From positions 496,001 to 560,000 of the forward strand of contig NZ_JASVWB010000002.1 in assembly GCF_030287445.1 (NCBI RefSeq): DNA of 64,000 nt. Reading direction: 5' to 3'. Every line of letters starts with the position of its first letter. The stretch's first letter is position 1. Made by a program: the position numbers and the translations under genes. Below the pieces are notes generated by a model, which did no database searches, was not told where the DNA came from, and saw only the letters and a program-made list of their open reading frames with translations. This stretch comes from Streptomyces sp. ALI-76-A (lineage in GTDB: Bacteria; Actinomycetota; Actinomycetes; Streptomycetales; Streptomycetaceae). Shown piece after piece: positions 38,983 to 46,882 of this stretch.

Positions 38983-40497
38983 GTGCCCCCTCTGCTCCAG
39001 CCGGACGGACGCTTCGCCAACCCCGTGATCCCCGGCTTCCATCCCGACCCCAGCGTCTGCCGCGTCGGCGAGGACTACTACCTGGCCTGCTCCAGCTTCG
39101 AGTACTTCCCCGGAGTACCTCTCTTCCACAGCCGTGACCTGGTGCACTGGAAGCAGATCGGCAACGCCCTGGACCGGCCGGAGCAACTGCGTCTGCCCGC
39201 CTCCATGCCGTCCTCCGGCGGGATCTACGCCCCCACCCTGCGCCACCACGACGGCCGATTCTGGCTGATCGTCACCAACTGCAGCGAGGGCGGCGGCAAC
39301 CTGATCGTCACGGCCACCGACCCCGCCGGACCGTGGTCGGACCCCATCTGGGCACCGGGTGTCCCCGGCATCGATCCCGACCTGGTCTGGGACGAGGACG
39401 GCACCTGCTGGTGCACGGTCGCCGGGGTCTCGCAGGTCCGTATCGACCCGTCCACCGGCCAGACGTACGGAACACCGCACAGGCTCTGGTCCGGCGGGCC
39501 CGGCGCCAAGGCCCCGGAGGCGCCGCACCTGTACCGGATCGGCGACTACTGGTACCTGCTCATCGCCGAGGGCGGCACCGAGCGCGGCCACGGTGTCTCG
39601 ATCGCCCGCGGCCGTACACCCGCAGGCCCGTTCGAGCCGTGCCCGGCCAACCCGGTCCTCACCCACCGCGGCACCGACCACCCCGTCCAGAACACCGGCC
39701 ACGCGGACCTGGTCCAAGGCCCCGACGGCTCCTGGTGGATGGTGCTGCTCGGCGTCCGACCGGGCGGTGGCACGCCGGGCTGGCACGTGCTCGGCCGGGA
39801 GACCTTTCTGGCCCCCGTGACCTGGGTGGACGGCTGGCCGGTCGTCGGTGAGGTCGCCCTGGACCTGCCCGAGCTCCCGTGGCCCCTCTTCCCCGGCCCC
39901 GTCGAGGAGCATCTGGACGACTTCGAGCTCGCGGAACTGCGACCGTCCTGGATCTCCGTACGCGACCGGCCCGCCGACCGGTGCACCACCAAGGAGCGCC
40001 CTGGGTGGCTGACGCTCCGCGCGCGGGGCGGCTCACTGGACGAGCCCGACGTGGTGTTCACCGGCCGGCGCCAGCAGCATCTGTCGTGCCGGGCGCGCAC
40101 TCTGGTCGATGCCGCGGAGGGAAGCGGTGGGCTCGCCGTACGGCTCGACGAGCGGCACCACTACGCGGTCGAGGTGTCCGGCACGCGGTTGCGGGTGGTC
40201 GCGCGCGTCGGCTCCCTGCGCACGGTCGTGGCCGAACAGTCCGTGCCCGCCGGGCCGGTCGTCCTCGCCGTGACGACCACGGAACCGCCGTCTCCGCACG
40301 GACCGTGCACCGGGCCCGACGTCGTCTCCCTCGGCGTGGAGCAGCCCGACGGCACGTTCACCGAGCTCGCGACCCTCGACGGCCGCTACCTGTCGACCGA
40401 GGTCGCCGGCGGCTTCACGGGCCGGGTCATCGGCATGTACGCCACGGCAGGCACCGTCCACTTCGACTGGTTCGACTACGAACCCCTCGACGGCTGA
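38983..40497 (+). CDS. GH43 beta-xylosidase
   Basis: 504 residues. FANPVIPGFHPDPSVCRVGEDYYLACSSFEYFPGVPLFHSRDLVHW is the typical opening of XynB-like GH43 enzymes, with catalytic base Asp22; PGIDPDLVWDEDG supplies the pKa modulator and KAPEAPHLYRIGDYWYLL the acid. A C-terminal beta-sandwich (from ~300, LDDFELAELRPSWISVRDRP) forms part of the substrate pocket in this group. No signal peptide, so it acts on imported xylo-oligosaccharides in the cytoplasm. GTG at 38983 lies about nine bases after AAAGGA. No transporter is adjacent. Confidence 0.92.
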   Translation: MPPLLQPDGRFANPVIPGFHPDPSVCRVGEDYYLACSSFEYFPGVPLFHSRDLVHWKQIGNALDRPEQLRLPASMPSSGGIYAPTLRHHDGRFWLIVTNCSEGGGNLIVTATDPAGPWSDPIWAPGVPGIDPDLVWDEDGTCWCTVAGVSQVRIDPSTGQTYGTPHRLWSGGPGAKAPEAPHLYRIGDYWYLLIAEGGTERGHGVSIARGRTPAGPFEPCPANPVLTHRGTDHPVQNTGHADLVQGPDGSWWMVLLGVRPGGGTPGWHVLGRETFLAPVTWVDGWPVVGEVALDLPELPWPLFPGPVEEHLDDFELAELRPSWISVRDRPADRCTTKERPGWLTLRARGGSLDEPDVVFTGRRQQHLSCRARTLVDAAEGSGGLAVRLDERHHYAVEVSGTRLRVVARVGSLRTVVAEQSVPAGPVVLAVTTTEPPSPHGPCTGPDVVSLGVEQPDGTFTELATLDGRYLSTEVAGGFTGRVIGMYATAGTVHFDWFDYEPLDG

Positions 40498-40720
40498 CCA
40501 GGCTGCCTCCCCCTCCCCTCGCTCTGCCTCCCCCTGCCGGCAGGGACACAGGACGCTCCGCGACGTGGCGACGAGGTCCGGCCGGCCCGTCCCTCCTCCC
40601 CCCACCGGCTCGGCGGCCCGGCCCTGACGCCCGGGAACGGCACGGCACACAGGTCACGCAGTCCGGAGACTCAGTCACCGGTACGGCTGTCGAGGAAGCC
40701 CGGCCGATCGGCCCCTGCCC

Positions 40721-40747
40721 TGGGTTGCCCGCTTCCCGGGCAACCCA
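40721..40747. terminator. Hairpin terminator
   Basis: TGGGTTGCCCG (40721-40731) pairs perfectly with 40737-40747 around a 5-nt loop. It lies 25 bases beyond the stop of a decayed minus-strand lacI, whose terminator it probably was, and may now stop transcripts of the convergent GH43 and GH27 genes. Nothing else was recognised in 40498-40771. Confidence 0.7.
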
Positions 40748-40771
40748 GGCACCGGCGTCCGCGCGGCCCCT

Positions 40772-40857
40772 TCACTCCGCCTTCGGGGCAGCCGTGCTCC
40801 CCCGGACGGTCAGGGTGACGGCGATCTCCGACCCCGTCCGCGGCAGTCGCGTTGAGC
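40772..40857 (-). pseudogene. C-terminal relic of a LacI-family regulator
   Basis: Minus-strand codons ending at the TGA 40774-40772 read RLPRTGSEIAVTLTVRGSTAAPKAE, the standard LacI-family C-terminus (compare ELIVRGSTAPP of the intact regulator at 6.2 kb). Upstream of ~40857 the frame loses all resemblance and the next gene (GH27) soon ends at 40979, so only the tail survives. It suggests that the island once carried its own repressor. Confidence 0.6.
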
Positions 40858-40978
40858 CTGTTCGACGACGGCGACCGCCGGCATGAGGCCCACCTCCAAG
40901 GCGGCTGCCCGGTGAGCCTCGTGCCGATGGCGGGCGGTCGAGCCGCGCTCACCATGACCGCGGGGGGCGTGGCGGCCC

Positions 40979-42628
40979 TCACACGCGGGTCCACTTCTGG
41001 CCGGCCTGCCCGTTGCAGGTCCACAGGACCAGCGGGGTTCCGTTGGTGGTACCGGCCCGGTCGGCGTCGAGGCACAGCCCGGAGTGGACGTTGCGGATCG
41101 ACCCGTCGGCGCCGACAGTCCACTTCTGGTTGTTCTGACCGTTGCACGGCCAGGTGATGATCCGGGTGCCGTTGGCGGTGCCCTGGTTGTAGGCGTCGAG
41201 GCACTTGTCGCCGAAGACCCGGATCTCGCCACCGGCCCACGTGGTCCACAGCTGGTTGGCGGCCGTGTGGCAGTCCCAGATCAGTACCGTGGCGCCGGCC
41301 GCGGTCGACGCGTTGTCCACGTCCACGCAGCGGCCGGCAGCGGTGCCGCGCAGGCGCGAGGTGGTGGCGGCCAGCGGGCTGCCCCCACTGACCCGGAACG
41401 CGGCCACGCCGTGCGCGGGGACGCTCGCCGAGATCGGTCCGGACGTACTCGCCGTACCGCCGGTCCACAGGTCGGTGAGGGTGAACGGCCCGCCGGACAG
41501 CCCGACTTGCGCGGCCGTCGTCGTGACCGTCGCCGTGCCGCCTCCCCGGTTGAACAGGCCCACCGCGACCGAGCCGTCGGACAGCGGCTTGGCGAACACC
41601 TCGATGTCACCGTCGTCACGCACCCTGCGCCCACCCGCGCCCAGCGAATCCTGGTTCACCGCCAGCAGACGGGGATTGCGCAGGATCGCGCTCACGTCGG
41701 CGGACATGGTGCGGAGGTCGTTGCCGGCCATGAGCGGTGCGCTCAGCAGCGCCCACAGCGCGAAGTGCGAGCGGGACTCGGTCAGTGACAGGCCGGGGCG
41801 GCCGACGACCAGCATGTCGGGGTCGTTCCAGTGCCCCGGACCTGACTGTGCCGCCAGCGGCGCGGTGACGTCCAGGACGTTGCCGACGCCCATCGGGTAG
41901 CTGTTGGTGTTGCCGTTCTGCCAGATGTCGAGCAGGTCCTCGGTCGTCCGCCACAGGTCGGCGACCTCACCCCAGTTGTACGTGGCCCCGGTGATGGCGT
42001 GGAAGCTGTTGGGGTTGATGCTGTAGACGATCGGCCGCCCGGTGGCGCGCAGGGCGTCGCGCATCAGCGTGAACCGCGCGACCTGCTCGTCACGGGTACC
42101 GCTCGATGAGCACCAGTCGTACTTGAGGTAGTCGACGCCCCACGAGGCGAACGTGGCGGCGTCCTGGGTCTCGTGCCCCCTGCTGCCCGTCGCCCCGGGA
42201 TAGGCGCCTGTGGTCTGCGCGCAGGTGCGTTCGCCCGGCACCTGATAGATGCCGAACTTCAGGCCCTTGCTGTGGATGTAGTCCCCGAGTGCCTTCATCC
42301 CGCTCGGGAACTTGGTCGGATTGGCCCGCAGGTTGCCCGCCCCGTCGCGCTGCGGGTCGAACCAGCAGTCGTCGACCACGACATACCGGTAACCGGCCTC
42401 CCGCATGCCCGAGGACACCATCGCGTCGGCGGCCTGACGGACCTGCGCCTCGGTGACCCCGCATCCGAAACTGTTCCAGCTGTTCCACCCCAACGGCGGG
42501 GTGAGCGCCGGGCTGCCGGGCGCGGCCGAGGCGGTGGAGTGGACTGCGGCCGTGAAGGAAGCCGTGACCGTCAGCGCGACGGCCGCGAAGAGACGGAACA
42601 GTCGTCTGCCTGATCGTCTGGGCACCAT
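40979..42628 (-). CDS. Secreted GH27 alpha-galactosidase with ricin-type CBM13
   Basis: 549 residues. Signal peptide (RLFRLFAAVALTVTASFTAAVHSTASA), then a GH27 barrel (PPLGWNSWNSFGC) with nucleophile Asp171 in YLKYDWC and acid/base Asp231 in LWRTTEDLLDIW. A beta-sandwich follows, and residues ~425-549 are a ricin B trefoil with three QLWT/QKWT repeats. It removes alpha-galactose, or possibly beta-L-arabinopyranose as in some Streptomyces GH27 members, from plant polysaccharides. ATG at 42628 follows AAAGGAG by three bases. Single transcription unit on the minus strand. Confidence 0.92.
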   Translation of the reverse strand: MVPRRSGRRLFRLFAAVALTVTASFTAAVHSTASAAPGSPALTPPLGWNSWNSFGCGVTEAQVRQAADAMVSSGMREAGYRYVVVDDCWFDPQRDGAGNLRANPTKFPSGMKALGDYIHSKGLKFGIYQVPGERTCAQTTGAYPGATGSRGHETQDAATFASWGVDYLKYDWCSSSGTRDEQVARFTLMRDALRATGRPIVYSINPNSFHAITGATYNWGEVADLWRTTEDLLDIWQNGNTNSYPMGVGNVLDVTAPLAAQSGPGHWNDPDMLVVGRPGLSLTESRSHFALWALLSAPLMAGNDLRTMSADVSAILRNPRLLAVNQDSLGAGGRRVRDDGDIEVFAKPLSDGSVAVGLFNRGGGTATVTTTAAQVGLSGGPFTLTDLWTGGTASTSGPISASVPAHGVAAFRVSGGSPLAATTSRLRGTAAGRCVDVDNASTAAGATVLIWDCHTAANQLWTTWAGGEIRVFGDKCLDAYNQGTANGTRIITWPCNGQNNQKWTVGADGSIRNVHSGLCLDADRAGTTNGTPLVLWTCNGQAGQKWTRV

Positions 42629-42778
42629 GGGCTCCTTTCGGGGCGGCACCGCCGGCTGGACACCTACGGCGCTCGCGAAGGGCTTGGCGGGTGACGCGGT
42701 CGCCGGCATGCCGGCACAAGACACCGGATGACTACCGCGCACTTACCGATGACAGGTACATGACATATGCGAGTGGTT

Positions 42779-42915
42779 CGAAATTTCGATCCGCTTTCGG
42801 CTCACCGACGTGACGGATACTAGGGAGGCCTCCAGCCTTGTCAACTCTGTCAGCCGTTCATTTCTTGGTCAGGCGTCGTCCGCCCAGGCACACAGGCCAG
42901 CGAATGTTTCGAAAC
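42779..42915. promoter_or_regulatory. Palindromes between divergent GH27 and GH43-CBM42 genes
   Basis: CGAAATTTCG (42779-42788) lies 151 bp upstream of the GH27 start, and GTTTCGAAAC (42906-42915) lies 118 bp further. Both resemble the CGAAA/TTTCG dyad at 30755, suggesting a shared regulator. The rest of 42629-43211 holds no gene. Confidence 0.45.
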
Positions 42916-43211
42916 CTCCAACGAATCACGCCGGCCGCATCGACGGGCCCGATTCCGGTCCCGGCGTCGGAGTCCGCCGCCCGTTCCGCAGTGGGCCACG
43001 ACGAGGGCGGCGGCTCCGAGGACCCGCCGCACGGTGCGTGGCAGCCATGGATCCACCCAGTACGCGGTGCCCCAGCGGCACAGAAATCACAAAAGAACGT
43101 CAGGATGATTGACGCTCACATGACCAAGCCCTACGTTCTGATCGATTTTCCGAACCGCGTTCGAAATCCCGGCCGTTTCGGCTGTTCCCGCACGCCACCT
43201 TGGAGCGCAAG

Positions 43212-44588
43212 ATGAGCGAAAGCCCCCTCCTGACCCGTCGTGCCCTCCTGGGCATGACCGCCGCCGTCCCCCTCACCCTGGCGCTCGGCACGGGCACCGC
43301 CCACGCCGCCGACTCGGCGTACGCGATGGTCTACTTCACCGAGTCGACCAATCTCGGCGACGGCACCGACTACGGCCTGCACCTGGCCGTCAGCCCCGAC
43401 GGACTGAACTGGACCCCGCTCAACCAGAACAACCCCTTGGCGACCCCCACCGCCGGAGCGCTGGGTCTGCGTGACCCGTTCCTCATGCGCAAGCAGGACG
43501 GCACGTTCGTGGTGCTCGCCACCGACCTCAAGGGCACCGACTGGAGCTACAACAGCCAGTACATCCACGTCTGGGACTCCGCCGACCTGCGCACACTCAC
43601 CGGCTACCGGCGTCTGAAGCTGCACGACATGAGCACCCACAGCTGGGCGCCCGAGGCGTTCTGGGACGCGGGCCGGGGCCAGTACGCGGTCATCTACTCC
43701 TCGGTGAACAACAGCGGCCACAACGTGATCATGGTCAACTACACCAGCGACTTCGTCACCGCCTCCGCACCGCAGGTGTTCTTCGATCCCGGATACGACG
43801 TCATAGACGGCGACATGGCCGTGGGCGTGAACGGCTACAACTACCTCTACTACAAGAAGAACCAGACGCTGGTGAGCGCCAGGTCCACCTCCCTGGCCCC
43901 CGGCAGTTTCACCGAGTTCAGCGGCGGCGTGGCACACGGCGGCACCGAAGCCCCGACGCTGGTCAAGTCCCTTGCCTCCGGCACCTGGTGGCTGTGGGGT
44001 GACACCTACACGCCCAACGGCGTCTTCTACGCCTGGCAGTCCAGCAACCTGGCCTCCGGCACCTGGACGGCGCTCGACCAGAAGACCTACACCCAGCCGG
44101 TCAACTCCAAGCACTGCGGCATCACGACGATCACCACGACCGAGTACAACAATCTGCTGGCGAAGTGGGGCGCCCCGGCCTGGAACCGGCTCAAGTCCTA
44201 CAACTTCCCGGCCCGTTACGTCCGTCACTCCAACTACGCCGCCCGTATCGACGAGTACCCGGTCGAGCCGTACAAGGACTCCCTGTGGACCCTGGCCCCC
44301 GGACTCGCCGACAGCTCCGGGGTCTCCTTCCGGTCGGTCAACTACCCGACCCGGTACCTGCGCCACTACAACTACGCGCTCCGACTCGACGAGAACGACG
44401 GCACGTCCACGTTCGCCGCGGACGCGACCTTCCACCGCACGGCCGGCCTCGCCGACGCGGGGTGGGCGTCCTTCCGGTCGTACAACAATCCGACCCGCTA
44501 CATCCGCCACTCGAACTACGTCCTGCGCATCGACCCCATTTCCACGGCCACGGAGCGGCAGGACGCGACCTTCCGAGTCGGGTACTGA
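43212..44588 (+). CDS. Secreted GH43 arabinanase/arabinofuranosidase with CBM42 (AbfB)
   Basis: 458 residues. Tat-like signal (LLTRRALLGMTAAVPLTLALG) ending near AHA-ADS. The catalytic part opens YAMVYFTESTNLGDGTDYGLHLAVSPDGLNW, with LGLRDPFLMRKQDGTFVVLATDLKG around the active-site Asp, a GH43 subfamily pattern. Residues ~315-458 are an AbfB beta-trefoil with three repeats (FPARYVRHSNYAARID, YPTRYLRHYNYALRLD, NPTRYIRHSNYVLRID), which bind arabinose side chains. ATG at 43212 has GGAG six bases upstream. Likely attacks arabinan or arabinoxylan side chains. Confidence 0.9.
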   Translation: MSESPLLTRRALLGMTAAVPLTLALGTGTAHAADSAYAMVYFTESTNLGDGTDYGLHLAVSPDGLNWTPLNQNNPLATPTAGALGLRDPFLMRKQDGTFVVLATDLKGTDWSYNSQYIHVWDSADLRTLTGYRRLKLHDMSTHSWAPEAFWDAGRGQYAVIYSSVNNSGHNVIMVNYTSDFVTASAPQVFFDPGYDVIDGDMAVGVNGYNYLYYKKNQTLVSARSTSLAPGSFTEFSGGVAHGGTEAPTLVKSLASGTWWLWGDTYTPNGVFYAWQSSNLASGTWTALDQKTYTQPVNSKHCGITTITTTEYNNLLAKWGAPAWNRLKSYNFPARYVRHSNYAARIDEYPVEPYKDSLWTLAPGLADSSGVSFRSVNYPTRYLRHYNYALRLDENDGTSTFAADATFHRTAGLADAGWASFRSYNNPTRYIRHSNYVLRIDPISTATERQDATFRVGY

Positions 44589-44977
44589 CCTGGCAGGCTT
44601 GAGCATGCCGCACACGCGTCACCGTGCGGCCTCACCCTCGGACCGGCCGGCCTGACGGCCCTGCCGGCCATGAGTCGTAGGCGCCCCTGTCCGCCGAACC
44701 GCCCTTCGTCAGCCCCAGCCGGTTCATGTCACCCGCCGTCGATGGGCCGGGCGTCCTGACACGGCTTGGGCGGCGGCATCGACTTCGAGCCGCGCCGGGC
44801 GGAGCTCGTTCTCAGTCGTGTCGTGGTGACGCTCAAGGTGTCCTTCACGGTGCGTGCGGGATGCCGGGGCGGGGGCGCCCACGGTCACCCACGGTCCCGG
44901 CCCGCGAGCCACCTCCGCCGCTGCCTATCCACAGCCGGGACAGGCTACGCGCCCGGAGGCTGTCCGTACTCGGAGAC
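44589..44977. other. Non-coding gap
   Basis: 389 bases after the GH43-CBM42 gene; I see no gene, strong palindrome or repeat here. Confidence 0.5.
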
Positions 44978-45530
44978 ATGAACGGAAATCGCAGCTCGGG
45001 GACTTCCTACAGGCCCGGCGCTCGCAACCGCACCCGGAGGACGCCGGGGTGCCCATCTACGGTGAACGCCGGCGTGTGCCGGGTCTTCGGCGCGAGGAAC
45101 TGGCGCTGCTGGCGGGCGTGAGCGCCTCGTACTGCACCAGGCTGGAACAGGGGCACTCACCGAGCGCGTCCGCGGAGGTGCTGGACGCGCTCGCCGGGGC
45201 TCTGCGGCCGAACGAGTCCGAACGGCGGTACCTGCACGACCTGACCCGGGTGAACAGGCAGCGCAGCCGGGGCCGGCGACCCGCACCGGAGCGGGTGACA
45301 CCGGCGACGCGCCAACTGCTGGACGTACTGGGGGACGTACCGCGCTCGTGCTGGGCCGGCGCACCGACGTGCCGGCGTGGAACCGCCTGGGCCACGCGTT
45401 GTTCGCCGGGCACTTGGCCCCCAGCGCCCCGCAGACACCGGCGCAGCGCCCGAACATGGCCAGGCTGATGTTCCTCGACTGTCATTTCCGTGAGCTGTAC
45501 GCGGACTGGCCCGGCAAGGCCAGAGCGGCC
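44978..45530 (+). pseudogene. XRE/MmyB-type regulator, frameshifted and truncated
   Basis: Joined frames encode a typical MmyB-like regulator: an XRE helix-turn-helix (GERRRVPGLRREELALLAGVSASYCTRLEQG) and the start of the ligand domain (LGRRTDVPAWNRLGHALFAGHL ... NMARLMFLDCHFRELYADWP). Two single-base losses disrupt it: one just after the ATG at 44978 (expected MNRKSQLGDF) and one near 45339, where GDVP should continue ALVLGRRTD. The frame then runs into a TetR relic at ~45520, so about the last quarter is missing. Either a true pseudogene or, for the small indels, sequencing errors; the truncated end favours decay. Confidence 0.75.
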
Positions 45531-45673
45531 AGTAGACCCGGATCGGCCTCCGGAGGCAGGTCGCCGTCGTCGACGGCGCGCTGGAACCGCTCTCGGACGC
45601 AGGAGCAGCCGTAATCGCGCCAGGCGAGCCTTCGGTGTAGCGCTCCAGGGCCTGCGCACCATGACGGGCGCAC
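45521..45673 (-). pseudogene. TetR-family C-terminal fragment
   Basis: Minus-strand codons give VRERFQRAVDDGDLPPEADPGLLAAL, a standard piece of the TetR ligand-binding domain, preceded by a weakly matching stretch (GALHRRLAWRDYGCSC). No helix-turn-helix and no proper end exist; the fragment abuts the truncated XRE gene tail to tail, indicating a deletion junction. Confidence 0.6.
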
Positions 45674-45678
45674 GCGCG

Positions 45679-45718
45679 CCGCAGCAATCGGCGATCAGCC
45701 GCAGCAATCGGCGATCAA
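45679..45718. repeat. 20-bp tandem duplication
   Basis: CCGCAGCAATCGGCGATCAG at 45679-45698 is repeated at 45699-45718 with one final mismatch. It lies beside the TetR relic and marks local rearrangement. Confidence 0.85.
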
Positions 45719-45814
45719 CTGCCGGAGAGGGCTTGAAGCCGCTGCGTGCGCTCGCGCGCACAGCCTCTGTCGGCACGACGCGGGGCCAGCCGTCGGAAGA
45801 GGGCGGGCAGCCGT

Positions 45815-46741
45815 CTACGCCGCTTCGGCGTTGTCCTGATCCAGTGCCGTGCGCAGCCAGTCGTCCGCGGAGCCCGGGGTCGGCTCGGGCCGGCCACCCG
45901 GTGGCGTGAGCACCACGGCCGTCAACTCCCAGTACCGCTCCAGACGCGGCCCGGCCGCGAGCCGCGTGGCCAGCAGGCGGCGGAACTCCCGGGTGTCCCG
46001 GCCGCCGTACACGCTCGCGTACACCGCCACATAGGCGTCCAACGCCTCACCGGGGAACGGATCCCGTGCCCGGCGCAGTTGCGGCCCCGCGAGCTCGTAC
46101 GCCTCGGCGAGGCCCGCGTACAGCACCGCCGCCCCGCGGGCCCCGGCCACCCGGTGCACGTCCGGCTGGGGCTGCCGGCCGGGCGCACAGGGGCCTGTCG
46201 TCATCGCGTGCAGGTGGGCGAAGGCGAGCACCTGCGCCGGGTCCGGATCGTCCGGCGGCTGTGGGACGGCCACCTCCAGAAACGCCGCCGTCGCCCGGGC
46301 CGGCATCCGCGGCGGCAGCCAGCCGCGCCAGAAGCGGGCCAGCGGTGCCGTGCTCGGCGGGCTGCTCACCGCGCCGATCAGCCGCAGCCGGCCGGCCCGC
46401 TCCGCTGGTGTGGACTCCCCCACCAGCCGCAGCGCCGCCTCCCGCCAGCGCAACGCCCTCAGCTCACTGCCCAGTTCGCGCAGACGGCCCGCGACGGCGT
46501 CCTCCAGCACCCGGCCCGCCGCACCCTCGTCCTCCAGGACCCGGCGCACCTCGGGCAGCGGCAGATCAAGAGCGCGCAGTGAGCGGATCAGCCGCAGCCG
46601 CTCCAGCGCCTCAGGGCCGTACCGGCGATGCCCGCCGCCGCTGCGGGACGCCTCGGGCAGCAGGCCCCGGTCGGAGTAGAAACGGACGGTCTTCACGGTG
46701 ACACCCGCCCGCTCGGCGAGCTCGCCGATGCTCCAGAGCAC
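45815..46741 (-). CDS. MerR-family regulator
   Basis: 308 residues. The MerR winged helix is N-terminal (WSIGELAERAGVTVKTVRFYSDRGLLPEASRSGGGHRRYG), followed by a helical dimerisation segment and a ~180-residue C-terminal region of unknown ligand, longer than in metal-sensing members and without their Cys motifs. GTG at 46741; ribosome site weak. Divergent from the tandem hydrolase gene, whose promoter has the long spacer typical of MerR control, so it probably activates that gene in response to a small molecule. Confidence 0.9.
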   Translation of the reverse strand: MLWSIGELAERAGVTVKTVRFYSDRGLLPEASRSGGGHRRYGPEALERLRLIRSLRALDLPLPEVRRVLEDEGAAGRVLEDAVAGRLRELGSELRALRWREAALRLVGESTPAERAGRLRLIGAVSSPPSTAPLARFWRGWLPPRMPARATAAFLEVAVPQPPDDPDPAQVLAFAHLHAMTTGPCAPGRQPQPDVHRVAGARGAAVLYAGLAEAYELAGPQLRRARDPFPGEALDAYVAVYASVYGGRDTREFRRLLATRLAAGPRLERYWELTAVVLTPPGGRPEPTPGSADDWLRTALDQDNAEAA

Positions 46742-46761
46742 CTCGTGCGACCTGGACAGTT

Positions 46762-46792
46762 GAACCTCCCTCTGGGGGAGCTCCTACGGTAC
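46762..46792 (+). promoter_or_regulatory. MerR-type promoter with 19-bp spacer
   Basis: TTGAAC (46762-46767) and TACGGT (46787-46792) are separated by 19 bp containing the dyad CTCCC-TCTGG-GGGAG (46768-46782). The over-long spacer with an internal dyad is the hallmark of MerR-activated promoters. It reads toward the hydrolase gene at 46883. Confidence 0.65.
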
Positions 46793-46882
46793 CGGCGCGC
46801 GGATCGGGCGAAGGCCCCGGTCCGCAGGACCACGGCGGGCGCGACCGGCGCCACGTCTGGTGACGAACCCGAGGAGAGGGCC

